This document shows positions 12,106 to 22,850 of a stretch of DNA of 64,000 nt, piece by piece (positions within the stretch are counted from its first letter, which is position 1; the number at the start of each line of letters is the position of its first letter). Location: positions 43,624,194 to 43,688,193 of the forward strand of contig CP136069.1 of NCBI GenBank assembly GCA_032622095.1, read 5' to 3'. The notes beneath the pieces are model-generated. The model was not told where the DNA came from and did not search any database. It worked only from the letters and a program-made list of their open reading frames with translations. The position numbers were made by a program, and so were the translations under genes. Source of the DNA: Siphonodentalium dalli (taxonomy: Eukaryota; Mollusca; Scaphopoda; Gadilida; Siphonodentaliidae).

Positions 12106-12930
12106 GTTGACATGTGCTCTACATCCATACTTTTATTTCCATAACTAGGGGCTCTAAGGTTCCAAGTGTGCAAAATTGGATAATAGCATGAAACTTGGTA
12201 TACACATAGTACATGATATGGGGTCAATATAAGAGCGAGACCCAAGCGTGAAAGTGACATTGATGATAAACAGTTCACAACGAAACATTCAAGACTATTT
12301 AAAATTCCAGTAAAGGCGTACTGTACCCTATATGTGGTCATTTATGGGACAATCTCCTTTTATACTTAACAGATTATATGCAAAAAAAATAATTAATTTG
12401 AGCCATGTATTAGTGCAAAACACACTAATGTGCTCTGTGAACGATGCAAACGACAGGGTAATTATTATGAAAATTTATTTGTGACTCCAGTCGAACTACA
12501 TGTATATTTGATTTTCTTATCTACCGTGCAGTTCCGTGTGACTGAATTCTCACAGGAAAGCTCTTCGGTAAAGAACAATAAAGAGCGTTTTGTTAGTATA
12601 TACCTAATATGGTAAAATGAATTGCGTTTCATGTTATACATGCAGTTGAATATTGTCAACTTCGCTTAACGAAGCACCGAAGAAGGCCTTGGTCTGAAAA
12701 CTATCCTTAAACGGACATGGCTTATTCGAGCTTCCAAATTGTGTCTACATAATTTGGTAGGAGGTGTAAGATATGTAAACAGAACGCTCTTTTCTGTTCC
12801 ATGCCACACAAATGGCTATTGTTTGTTTGGGACCAAACGATCGTGTTCAAAGTTGTATTGTTTATGACTTCAATGCCTCTTTCTGTGACATATTGTGCCC
12901 GTTCAAGTATTTATCGACATATTTAGATAC
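12106..12930. other. Non-coding, no gene seen
   Basis: No exon or transposon end was recognised. AATAAAGAGCGTTTTG near 12,579 is one occurrence of a short motif found in several repeats of this window. Confidence 0.4.
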
Positions 12931-12933
12931 CGG

Positions 12934-13116
12934 TTAAAATTCAAAAGCGAATATTATTAGGTTTATTTTGGAGCGCAAACCACCAAGTGCATTAAAATTA
13001 GTGCCGCAGTTACATTGTTGACGACCCCATCCCTCATTTGGACAATGGTGTCCAATCAATTGGCATATGCATTGATCAGGTGGAGTTGTAGTTACCGTTG
13101 GCGGAAGGCGTGACAT
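12934..13116 (-). other. Cysteine-rich open frame, unassigned
   Basis: The minus-strand frame contains CICQLIGHHCPNEGWG followed by RQQCNCGTNFNALGG, with five cysteines in about 25 residues. A threonine/proline stretch precedes it. It could be an exon of a secreted cysteine-rich protein, but no convincing splice pair was fixed, the frame is short, and there is no signal peptide. The frame at 33,462-33,650 has a loosely similar arrangement (a cysteine, a glycine-tryptophan or tryptophan-glycine pair, then CG). I do not recognise the family and cannot exclude chance. Confidence 0.25.
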
Positions 13117-13533
13117 CGATGTTGGCTTATGTATGGACCTGTCGTAGTTATGTTTGTTGCCTCACAAAATATAAAAGTCAATTAACAGGCCGCAGACAGA
13201 TGGCAGTGGTAACAAACTGGGATCCATGCACGCGGTTTCCGTCGGTCCTTTTAGGAAATAAGAGTTAAACTGTTATTTTAACCTTTGTTGAAACTGGAGA
13301 TGCCAAATTCTGACCTGCAATTTCCCTGACTTATAAATTGAACGTCCCGATGAGAAGGGTTTTATGTTTTCCTTTTTTGGTATACGCGGGTTTTATGCCA
13401 TTTTAAAGCGGTCTTAAGTGGTATATGGGATTGAAATAAAAGGCTGGTGCTCGATTTCGACGGGTACTAATTGTAGTATAGGGCCCTTTTTATCCTTTTT
13501 CGGGTCTCGTTCTGTTAATTAATCGGCCGCTTT

Positions 13534-14033
13534 CGCGGTGGGGAAACACGTGGTTTCAATTTGATGAGTATCACGTATTCAAAATGGCTGAGGCGATCTC
13601 AAACGCGTCCAGAAACGAGGAAAAAGTTACTAATAATATATACACAGTATTTTGGCAGCTACGAGCATATGCTATACTATTTTTCAAACAGGGTGATACC
13701 TCATTAATGGTCCAAGCTCACTGTTGTTTGCTCTAACATTCTCACCAAAGTTGTCAGTCAAAGGATTCTCCTAAATGTATGGACTGGTGTTTTCCACGTA
13801 CCTCCGACGGGCAACTTTGGTCAAAATGTTATAGATAACTACTATGTATTTCCGAACAAATAAGGTATCAACTTGTTTTTAAAATAAACTAGCATGTGCT
13901 CGTAACAGTCAAGATGCTATATATGATTTGTGTCAGTTCCACACATTATAAGTTGTTGTGCGTTTGCACTCGCCTCGAGCATTTTGAATGCGTTTTACTC
14001 ACCAACCTCGAAACCACGTGATTCCTCACCGTG
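13534..14033. mobile_element. Inverted-repeat element, family L, copy L1
   Basis: The left end reads CGCGGTGGGGAAACACGTGG and the right end is the reverse complement, ending CACGTGATTCCTCACCGTG. The interior is homologous to the second copy at 54,631-55,123, with AAAATGGCTGAGGC near the left end, ACCAAAGTTG blocks and a central palindromic region. No target duplication is evident here; the left terminus has a G where the other copy has A. It is non-coding. Confidence 0.85.
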
Positions 14034-14212
14034 TGACAGGCATTCACACATCAACGGTGTCGTATACATCCGGTCCTCACTGTGTCGGAAAATATAGTAA
14101 TAGATGTAAGTAGACATTAGGACCTTTTATCTTAATTTGGTACAGTTTGGCAGATCACTTTTGAGAAGAGCTATGAAAAGTGCCTGTGAGATATATGCCC
14201 TTCATCGCAATC

Positions 14213-14667
14213 TCTTACTGGTATTCAGTGTTCACCACATTTGTTATCTGGCATTCATTATTCACCCATCTGTTAACTGGTATTCGTATCCACCCTCTGT
14301 TAACTGGTATTCGTATCCACCCCTCTGATAACTGGTATCCGTATCCACCTCTGTGAACTGGTATTCATATCCACCCCTCTGTTAACAGGTATTCGCATCC
14401 ACCCCTCTGTTAACTGGTATTCGTATATATCCACCCTCTGTTAACTGGTATTCGTATCCACCATCTGTTAACTGGTATTCGTATATATCCATTATCCACC
14501 CCTCTGTTAACTGGTATTCGTATCCACCCCTCTGTTAACTGGTATTCGTATATATCCACCCTCTGTTAACTGGTATTCGTATCCACCCCTCTGTTAACTG
14601 GTATTCGTATCCACCCCTCTGTTAACTGGTATTCGTATATATCCACCCTCTGTTAACTGGTATTCGG
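14213..14667 (+). repeat. Minisatellite, 26-bp unit
   Basis: This array of about 16-17 units is built on TGTTAACTGGTATTCGTATC plus CACCCC. Some units carry an extra TATA insertion (GTATATATCC), which gives a higher-order pattern of alternating unit types. Unit divergence rises at the left edge. It contains no gene. Confidence 0.95.
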
Positions 14668-15790
14668 GATTCAAGGAGAGGGTTGACACACTTGGTGAGC
14701 TCACGATTTCGAAGGATTGTAAGGTGGGGTCCGAAAAACAGTAAAATAAGTATCTGGGGACATAATTGCCAGTGCAGCCTGTATTAAATGTGGTGTTACT
14801 GGTTCATTATATTTACAATGCTGTGAACGCTAATAATAAAGTAAGTAATTTGGATGCGTAATTCGTATTCAATCCGTGTGTTTGGCTATAAGAAAATAGC
14901 CCGACCTCTCTCCCCTGAATTATGTGTTCTGTCTTTGCAAGAATTTTTTTTGAAATTGCTACAAATACTTTTTTCTATTTCAAATAATTCTCAGTTCTAC
15001 AATAGTCAATAGATATATCAGGTATATATAGAAGAAGCTTATTTACTGATATTCGCTCTGTCGTGGTCTGCTCTTGGGTTGAAAGTGATCAATTTTAGTT
15101 AAAATAAGAATTGTTAAAATCGGAGGTTTCGTGTGTTCAAATTAAGGGACATAACTCAGTGATTAACAGCACACGAATAAGTCAAACTACAGATATCTGA
15201 TTACGCCATGCAATCGTTGATCTCTGAAATAAAAAACGATTCGTGGGGATTTTGCGCCATGCAATGATAATGGTTCAGCATATATTTGAAGTTGCCTATA
15301 TAGTTTCTGTATTGTATATTGCTATACATGTGTGAGCTCAATTCCATACAGATACACAATAAATGTTAATTGTATTGTGCAGGATGTAATTGAATGTAAT
15401 TATAACGACAATGTTAAAGAGGTTTTTATGACTGCGCTCTTCTAAAACATATATATAGTCAGTGTTATAATGAACCCCCGCCCCACTCATGCGCAACAAT
15501 GCACACGCGGTGCTATGAGGAGTTTGTCAGCAGATTAATTACAAATTCAACTATGATTGGACAATATCTCCCGCCATAACTTATATTGAATAATATTCCA
15601 CCTCACCCAGAAATGGCGCCTTCTAATTGGCCGAGAGATATGCCCTATATGGTGTAGTTTTGCGCTAAATATAGCACACGTACTATACTTCTATAGTATC
15701 GTGCTAAATTAGTAAGCGTGTCAAAATGAAATTAAAATATTAAAAAATTTCACAGGAACGACGTAAACTTGCGAAGAGGCAACATTCGGT
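14668..15790. other. Non-coding, no gene seen
   Basis: No exon with splice signals was supported. The stretch 15,470-15,700 is locally richer in CpG (ATGCGCAACAATGC, AAATGGCGCC) and could be regulatory, but nothing specific was recognised. Confidence 0.4.
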
Positions 15791-15794
15791 TTAA

Positions 15795-16186
15795 CCCTTT
15801 ACCCAACAGAAGGGCCCTGTGCCAATGCATTCTCTTATATATGCGAGTCGACCATAGGTCGCCTCGCATATATAAGAGAATGCATTGGCTTAACACATTA
15901 CAAATTATAAAATTGTTAAAGAATGTAAGAAAAAATGGTAAAAAGTGTTAAAAAAAGATTTTTTTTAGGCCAATGCATTCTCTTATATATGCGAGGCGAC
16001 CTATGGTCGACTCGCATATATAAGAGAATGCATTGGCACAGGGCATAACTGTAACTATCACAATGTGGTCAAGGAGCCGGTTCCAATGATATCCATATTT
16101 GTATGGTTCTATTGAGACAGACCCAAGATATTTTAGGCTGTTGAAGCTTTATTTGGCCGGTTTTGGCCGGTTTGTTGGGTAAAGGG
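15795..16186 (+). mobile_element. Family A palindromic element, copy A2 (complete, reference copy)
   Basis: TTAA target duplications at 15,791-15,794 and 16,187-16,190 flank ends CCCTTTACCCAACA and TGTTGGGTAAAGGG. This is the piggyBac signature: a TTAA target and CCC...GGG ends. The structure is a left arm of 20 bp, a core from CCCTGTGCC (15,815) to GGCACAGGG (16,043), then a right arm of about 140 bp ending in TTGGCCGG repeats. The core holds two palindromes, 15,821-15,889 and 15,969-16,037, which are reverse complements of each other. They flank a spacer with TTAAAGAATGTAAG. It is non-autonomous; the apparent open frame through the palindrome is not a gene. Confidence 0.96.
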
Positions 16187-16487
16187 TTAATTCACATCGT
16201 AGTACAGTTTCGGGTTTTCGGGCATTCAAAACCAAAACCTAAATACTGCGCGTTTCGGTTTATTGAACTAGATTTCAACACATTATTGCGACGAATATGT
16301 TTCTCTTAAACTGTTCATCGATAAGTGGATAATCATATTCGTTCCCCATAAAACAAGTTGTTCTCGATTTCTTTTAACGCCTTATGAAGGGCCTTTGGAC
16401 AGTCGAGCAGTTAGTGTTGGACTGTTGGTATATTACTGTTATGCAGTATATGTGCATGCTACAAGTTCGAAATGTTCGGTGAATATA

Positions 16488-16636
16488 ATAAATAGAGCAT
16501 GTCTTATCGTTAACTACGCGGGTATAGTGCCCAGTGGGTGGGTATATATAGTTCAATACGCTTCGCGTCGTGAACCAAACCCACCCATTGGTCACTATAG
16601 CCGCGAAAAGTCAACGACACGACATGCTCTATTTAT
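16488..16636. repeat. Foldback element, about 149 bp
   Basis: The outer arms are ATAAATAGAGCATGTC and its complement GACATGCTCTATTTAT. Inner blocks also pair: GTTAACTACGCGGGTATAGT with ACTATAGCCGCGAAAAGTCA, and CCAGTGGGTGGG with CCCACCCATTGG. The whole unit would fold into one imperfect hairpin. It is probably a short DNA-transposon derivative or a foldback insertion; no target duplication was fixed. Confidence 0.75.
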
Positions 16637-16839
16637 GAATTATAGTCTGTTGGTGCTTGACTTGACTTGACTTGAGTTTTTCAATATAAATATGTAAATG
16701 CTACGACGTATATATATATAGAAATATCAAACCAATCAAAGAGCCAGAGGTTCGCCATAGCTTAACATGGATGGGATCTATTGATATACACCACACCTTT
16801 AAGTCGATTAAACTGGTCTGCACCATGTTCGCTCGTCAC

Positions 16840-17110
16840 AGATCGATCAGCCCGGATCAGATCGGCACGATAAATGCCTGTCAACTAACACGGCGCGCGT
16901 CTGAGTGATCCACATCCCGGAGGAATTATTTCATTTCCCCAGACGCGCGTTCAAATTCTTTCTGAGTTTTTCCGCTTCCGGAGAAATGTTTTAAAAGTGT
17001 TTAAAGGGATTTATAGATGATTTCTTTTGTGATTGTGATTCGGGACTGGATTTTGTGTGGTATGGAAGTTTATTTGAGGGTGTTATGGAGATTATAATCA
17101 TGATAGGTCA
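16840..17110 (+). promoter_or_regulatory. CpG-rich stretch, possible promoter/first exon
   Basis: CpG density rises sharply here against AT-rich surroundings (CACGGCGCGCGTCTGAG, CAGACGCGCGTTC). An ATG with a short frame lies downstream near 17,062, followed by GATAGGTCAG near 17,102, which could serve as a splice donor. This fits an unmethylated start region of an invertebrate gene on the plus strand, but no conserved protein was recognised. The only confident plus-strand exon in the window is 30 kb further on, and a link to it is speculation. Confidence 0.2.
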
Positions 17111-17527
17111 GTTAACTTAAATAGTTATATTGTCGTTCAGTATAATTATAGGCCGTCGGCGTAGCTTCCGATACAAAATAAATTCACGTGTATCGTATTT
17201 CCTTGTCAAATGAGTGCTAAAATATCGGACACAATGTGTTGATGTACATGTATACTTTGACGCTTGGCGACAATCAAGCCTTTACAGCTATATACGTGAT
17301 ATGGAAGATTTTTTTTCATTTCTCTCTCGCTATAAATAAAAATAGTGTCTTCTCTTTTCTATTCAAGTATATTAATGTCCAGAGCAAACAATTGTTGAAA
17401 GGGTGCCGGCTCAAAATTTAATTTTGCCAAATGAAAATAGTTTTACTAAATTACTGATTCAGTACAAATAGTCAAAGCCACGCAGACGCGTTAATTTGTT
17501 GAATATTCTCGGTGATTCTTGAATATT

Positions 17528-18300
17528 TTGGGGCCATTCAGCCAAAAAACATTGCCGCAGCAGCCATCTTGGATTTTACTCTTTGTATGACTAAATCCTT
17601 TAGCATGGGCTACAGGTCATACCTTTAGTCTGATCATCATAAAATTTGTCATGGATGTTAACAATGACATGTAGATGGGAACGAGTCATTTTGGGGTCAT
17701 TCGGCCGAAAAACATGGCCGCCAGTGGCCATCTTTGATTTTACTCTTTGTATGACTAAATCCTTTAGCACTGGCTACAGGTCGTACCTTTAGTCTGATCG
17801 TCATAAAAATTTTCATGGCTGTTGAAATTGGAATGTAGATGGGAACTAGTCATTTTGGGGTCATTCGGAAAAAAAACATGGCCGCCAGCGGCCATCTTGG
17901 ATTTCAAAATTCAATCCATTAGCACGGGCTACAGGTCGTACTGTTCATCTGATCATCAAGACATTTGTCGTGGGTGTTAATATTGACTTGTAGATGGGAA
18001 CGAGTAATTTTGGGGTCATTCGGCCGAAATACATGGCCGATGGCAGCAATCTTAGATTTTACTCTTTGTATGACTAAATCCTTTAGCACGGGATACAGGT
18101 CGTACCTTTAGTCTGATCATCATAAAATTTGTCATGGCTGTTGAAATTGACATGTAGATGGGAACGAGTCATTTTGGGGTTATTCGGCATTAAAACATGG
18201 CTGCCAGCGGCCATTTTTGATTCTACTCTTTGCATGACTAAAGCTATCAAATGTTTTTGAATTGTTGGAAAACATAGCCGCCAGCAACCATCTTAGATTT
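17528..18300 (+). repeat. Tandem array, unit about 163 bp, about five copies
   Basis: Units start with TTGGGGTCATTCGG at 17,528, 17,691, 17,855, 18,010 and 18,174, giving periods of 163, 164, 155 and 164 bp. Each carries ACATGGCCGCCAG, GGCCATCTTGGATT, TTTACTCTTTGTATGACTAA and GTAGATGGGAACGAGTCATT. The last unit is partial. A single reverse-complement monomer sits inside the hAT-like element at 57,218-57,747. Confidence 0.95.
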
Positions 18301-18462
18301 TACTTTTATATACATGTATATATATATATATCTTTTCATGTTGATAAACTAGTATTAGACATTCAACTTTCCACATTCCTAATCACTCCATCAACAGTAA
18401 CACATTAAATTATTCCCTTTCCAAGTTGAGCTACAGTGTCATTGACACTTTCATTTAGAAAG

Positions 18463-18927
18463 CCCTGTGCCAACGCATTCTCTTAAGTCGCCTCGCATAT
18501 ATAAGAGAATGCATTGGCCTAACCAATTTTATATTATTTTTTATTATTGTTAATTAATGTAAGAATTTCTTCTTTTTTTTAAATGATAATTTTTTTAAAG
18601 AATGTAAGAAATAATGAAAACAAATAATAAAAATTGTTAAAGAATGTAAGAAAAAATGATAAAATTGTTAAAGAATGTAAGACAAATGATAAAAATATAT
18701 AAAATTGTTAAAGAATATTAGAAAAAATAGTAAAAATTGTTACAGTATGTAAGAAAAAATGATTCAAAAATGATAAAAGAATGTAAGAAAAATGATAAAA
18801 AAAAATGATCAAATTATTAAAGAATGTAAGAAAAAATTATAAAATATGGTCGACTCGCAAATATAAGAGAATGCATTGGCACAAGATCTTTAATGTTAGG
18901 CCAGCGCAGCTCCCATCATGAAAGGTC
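18463..18927 (+). mobile_element. Decayed family B element with expanded spacer (B1)
   Basis: The left side starts directly at the core CCCTGTGCCAACGCATTC (18,463). The right arm reads CAGCGCAGCTCCCATCATGA and ends AAAGG without the final TTAA. Each palindrome has lost much of one arm. The A-rich spacer, normally about 80 bp, is expanded to more than 300 bp by repeated TTAAAGAATGTAAGAAAAA units (about 18,595-18,845). This is a dead copy. Confidence 0.85.
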
Positions 18928-19207
18928 TACGAGAGCAGTCAGACTCGATGTGCAACGTGCAGCAAAACAAACGAGTGCTGTAATGTGCACTGCCATCACA
19001 CGCATATGTGGTTCTGTACTCACTACAAACCCACCCCTGGTCAAGTAGTCCTGCTAGTCTGATAGATGTGGATTGGTCCTGATGAATTTTTATGATGCTG
19101 GTAGGGCAACCTGATGCCGTTACATGTACGAATAAGTGCAATTATTTTTCTGAAGTTTGTCATTTTTTGCATTCTTTTGCTAAGTCCGAGCGATTTGAAA
19201 AAAGGCC

Positions 19208-19735
19208 AGTGTGAAACATTCAAGACATCATGGGTACCCTAATTAACAATGTGGATATCATGTGTACCTTAATTAACAGTATGTATATCATGGATACCCC
19301 AATTAACAGTATATATATTATGGGTACGCAATTTATATTATGGATATCCTGGGTACCCTAATTAACATTATGTATAGCATGTGTACCCTGACCAACAGTG
19401 TGGATATCATTGGTACCCTGTACCATAATTAACTTTTTTGATATCCTGGGTACCCTAATTAACATTATGTATACCAATTCTACCTAAATCCTGCAACGTT
19501 TTATTTGTGATCCCATGTGTCCTAATAATACGTTTTGGATATGCTGGGTACCCTAATTAACATTATGGATATCCTGGGTACCCTAATTAACATTATGGAT
19601 ATGCTGGGTACCCTAATTAACATTATATATATATCCTGGGTACCCTAATTAACATTATGTATACCCATTCTACCCAAATCCTGCAAGGTTTTATCTGTGA
19701 TCCCATGTGTCCTAGTAATATGTTTGAATATGCCG
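19208..19735 (+). repeat. Minisatellite, about 30-bp unit, with higher-order repeat
   Basis: Units are built on ATCCTGGGTACCCTAATTAA followed by CATTATGGAT. A longer segment (CCTGCAACGTTTTATTTGTG and flanking sequence, about 19,488-19,550) recurs at 19,676-19,735. Part of the array is therefore duplicated as a higher-order block. It is non-coding. Confidence 0.92.
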
Positions 19736-20124
19736 GTTGAACACAAACAAGCAGCTATGCGTTCGACTGTCTGAACTAAAATATATGACGTCAATGTCAA
19801 CCAGCCACGAATAGTGGCAAGTCTGGTCGGATCCAAGTAAATCTGTCCTGTCCAATTTTATGCCAAATAATTCCCTATTTCCTAAGCCAAGAATTACCAT
19901 CATCATTGAGTACTTTTACTCAGAGAACAGGGACCAAACTGATCTACTGGGACAGGAGCGAGACAGACTGTATACTTTATTGTGTTCTGTCTCGCTTGTC
20001 TCGGCTTGTCCCAGAACTTATCACTGGGACAAAAATGCCGATCTATTTTCTGTTGGCCACGTGTCTTGCCATATATGTCGTTGTCTACATATTTTGGGCA
20101 ACGGAAGCATGGACGCTTTATGTA

Positions 20125-20280
20125 GAGTAATGCTCTAAATAATCGACTCCTTAACCACAGCAGAATTATGGGTAATTTTTCAGGATTTAGTCGGAAATAT
20201 GGCTCACTGAGAGCTTTCCGATGAATGACAACAAGCCATATATAATGTGATTAAAGAGTCGATTATTTATGGCATTACTG
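20125..20280. mobile_element. Foldback TA-target element, family D, copy D1
   Basis: TA flanks (20,123-20,124; 20,281-20,282) bound ends GAGTAATGCTCTAAATAATC and the complementary GATTATTTATGGCATTACTG. The left arm runs on through TCGACTCCTTAACCACAGCA. The right half is internally deleted compared with D2. TA duplications and CAGTAATG-type ends suggest a Tc1/mariner-type non-autonomous element. Confidence 0.85.
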
Positions 20281-20699
20281 TAAGTTTGATCACTGGACTT
20301 TTTGCTAGGCTTGGCCAGGTTTATGTACGAGGAACGTGTTTGGTTGGGAGGTTTGTCCATTTGTGAAATAACTGCCACATAACAAATTGATTGCATGACG
20401 TAGGTTCGTGACCATGTCTATAGATAGTCTGGATTAACTGATACTGTTGTTTTTTAATTAATCCTGGGTATATTAAAGGTTCCAGGTCTGATTTGACACC
20501 AAATATTTTACAAAATGTCCTGAACCGATGACAGTCCAATGACCCACGCCCTCGCACCGCCTGTGAAATCACTATAATTAATAAAATGATTTATGTGTAT
20601 TGCTTACATATATGTAATATAATACAAAACTGAGAGATACTTGAAATTATTATCATTCGTGTGACAGAGTCATCTCGAAAATGCACAAATCATACATAA

Positions 20700-21055
20700 C
20701 AAGCCTGAGTTTAGTGTGCCTGTCCCCAGAGGCTGAATTTAGTGACGCTATCCCGCATAGCGGGCTAGCATCACTAAATTCACCTTCTGGGGACCTCATT
20801 CTGCTTAGGCCTCATCTTCTTAGTTTAGATTCTCTATATCCCCAAATTGGCAGAGACACATTGCATAACCATGATAACCGTAGTTCCCAATGGGTCTACA
20901 TCACAATATTCACCATTTAGGAACATCCATCTGAGTCTACACAGAATGAGGTCACCAGAGGGTGAATTTAGTGATGCTAGCCCGCTATGCGGGATAGCGT
21001 CACTAAATTCACCCTCTGGGGACCTCATTCTGCAAATTAAATAAACGCAGGCTTG
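20700..21055. mobile_element. hAT-like non-autonomous element, family C, copy C1
   Basis: A perfect 8-bp target duplication, ATACATAA (20,692-20,699 and 21,056-21,063), flanks ends CAAGCCTG and CAGGCTTG. Inside, two near-perfect palindromes lie at about 20,724-20,792 and 20,951-21,022. They carry GTGAATTTAGTGATGCTAGC or variants and GGGGACCTCATTCTG. An 8-bp duplication with short inverted ends is typical of hAT elements. No transposase is present. Confidence 0.95.
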
Positions 21056-21251
21056 ATACATAAGTAATACACCGAAAGACATTACGAACAATTCATAAAT
21101 GAGAACGCTCTTTATCATTTATCGCTTTTTGTGCGACGGAAGGCAGTGAACGCTCTCTATAAGGGACAGTCATTTTGGTATTTTTTGCTTGGCTGACACA
21201 AATTCAAAATGCGTTTTTAACTTCCTCTTTGGAAAGTCGATATCTGGTAAT

Positions 21252-21822
21252 CAAAACCTCCTATTAATGGGCTCATGTGTTCAATCTAATTAAACCTCAT
21301 ATTAATGGGCTCATGGGTCCAATCTAATTAAACCTCATATTAATAGGCTTATGTGTCCAATCTAATTAAACCTCATATTAATGGGCTCATGGGTCCAATC
21401 TAATTAAACCTCATATTAATGGGCTCATGGTCCAATCTAATTAAACCTCATATTAATGGGATCATGGGTCCAATCTAATTAAACCTCATATTAATGGGCT
21501 CATGGTCCAATCTAATTAAACCTCATAGTAATGGGCTCATGGTCCAATCTAATTAAACCTCATAGTAATGGGCTCATGGATCCAATCAAATTAAACCTCA
21601 TATTAATGGGCTCATGGGTCCAATCTAATTAAACCTCATATTAATGGGCTCATGTGTCCAATCTAATTAAACCTCATATTAATGGGCTCATGGGTCCAAT
21701 CTAATTAAACCTCATATTAATGGGCTCAATGTGTCCAATCTAATTAAACCTCATATTAATGGGCTCATTGGTCCAATCTAATTAAACATAATATTAATGG
21801 GCTCATGGGTCCAATCTAATTA
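21252..21822 (+). repeat. Minisatellite, 38-bp unit, about 15 copies
   Basis: The unit combines ATTAAACCTCATATTAATGG with GCTCATGGGTCCAATCTA. Copies are very similar, with single-base indels at the GGGTCC/GTGTCC/GGTCC position that mark subtypes. It has no coding potential. Confidence 0.96.
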
Positions 21823-22260
21823 TATTCTGGTTTAGAACACGTACAGATGTTGTCAAATAGAACAGTGCATCTTTAACAATACAATGTATTGTGATACCAT
21901 GGTTACTTAATCAACGGGGTCATGCGAATTTGGTCAAATAAACCCAATTAAGGTCAGACGTTCAAGGCGAAGGTCAGATCGTATTTCAAATTACTGTAAA
22001 AATGGGGACTAATTACATATGAGGTATAATCGAGCGAAGGTGAACCGTGAACGCCTGAATTCAGAGACTGCAGTTGCTTGCTGGGAATCGTTAAACTATA
22101 GATAGTTTGACCTCGGTGATGGCACTTCAATTGTCGTGCGTCCTGTGATCAATTTATCAAAACATATGCAGCTAGGTCTTTCAAGGTCATATCGAATATT
22201 TACTTGTTTGCTGACGCGTAATTTATCAATGATCTCAATGGAGACTAATCTCGATACAAT

Positions 22261-22703
22261 CAAGCCTGCAAACAGTGTGTATGTCACTTGCAGAATGAGG
22301 TCCCCAGAGGGTGAATTTAGTTATGCTATCCCTCGCGGTGGGATAGCATCACTAAATTCACCCTCTGTGGACCCCATTCTGGTTAGGCCTCAACTGCTAT
22401 GGGAGACGTAGGATCAGGTTGAATTTCCCTGGTTGGTGTTGATGGTGTTCACCCATTGGGCACCTCAATAATGCATTTTATATTCTGCAAATTAGGGGGT
22501 ATAGAAACTTCCCAGAAGGGAAAAAGTAACTAAAAACAAAGTTAATTTTAGACTATAGATACTTCCCAGAAGATGATCCTGAACAGAATGAAGTCCACAG
22601 AGGGTGAATATGGTGATGCTAGCCCGCTGTGTGGGATAGCATAACTAAATTCACCCTCTGGGGACCTCATTCTGCAATGACAGACACCCTATTTGCAGGC
22701 TTG
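22261..22703. mobile_element. hAT-like non-autonomous element, family C, copy C2
   Basis: A perfect 8-bp target duplication, GATACAAT (22,253-22,260 and 22,704-22,711), flanks CAAGCCTGCAAAC and TTTGCAGGCTTG. Two palindromes lie at about 22,300-22,372 and 22,592-22,668. The interior includes a short internal repeat of AACTTCCCAGAAG (about 22,507 and 22,561). It is the longest of the three family C copies. Confidence 0.95.
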
Positions 22704-22774
22704 GATACAATGTGCATTTAGATATTTCTGATTGGTATAAGAACAAGGTTTGTCTATATTTTACTATTCTTTCT

Positions 22775-22850
22775 GTTTATGGCGGTTTTTGACGGAGGTG
22801 AATATTTTAACAGTATACCCACACAGCCAACGCCGCCCGTATCTTTAATG
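22775..22850 (-). repeat. Fragment of the 7.3/36.5 kb dispersed repeat
   Basis: TTTATGGCGGTTTTTGACGG, followed by AATATTTTAACAGTATACCC and the run to CCCGTATCTTTAA, matches the inverse of 7,385-7,450 and runs parallel to 36,605-36,680. Confidence 0.7.

Noticed and set aside
15769-15951. Repeated small protein containing LLYMRVDHRSPRIYKRMHW in many places
   Set aside because: It is the translation of the family A palindrome and spacer. It appears on both strands because the DNA is palindromic, and it has no independent conservation.
21252-21822. CRISPR array
   Set aside because: The 38-bp units are contiguous with no unique spacers, and the genome is animal; this is a minisatellite.
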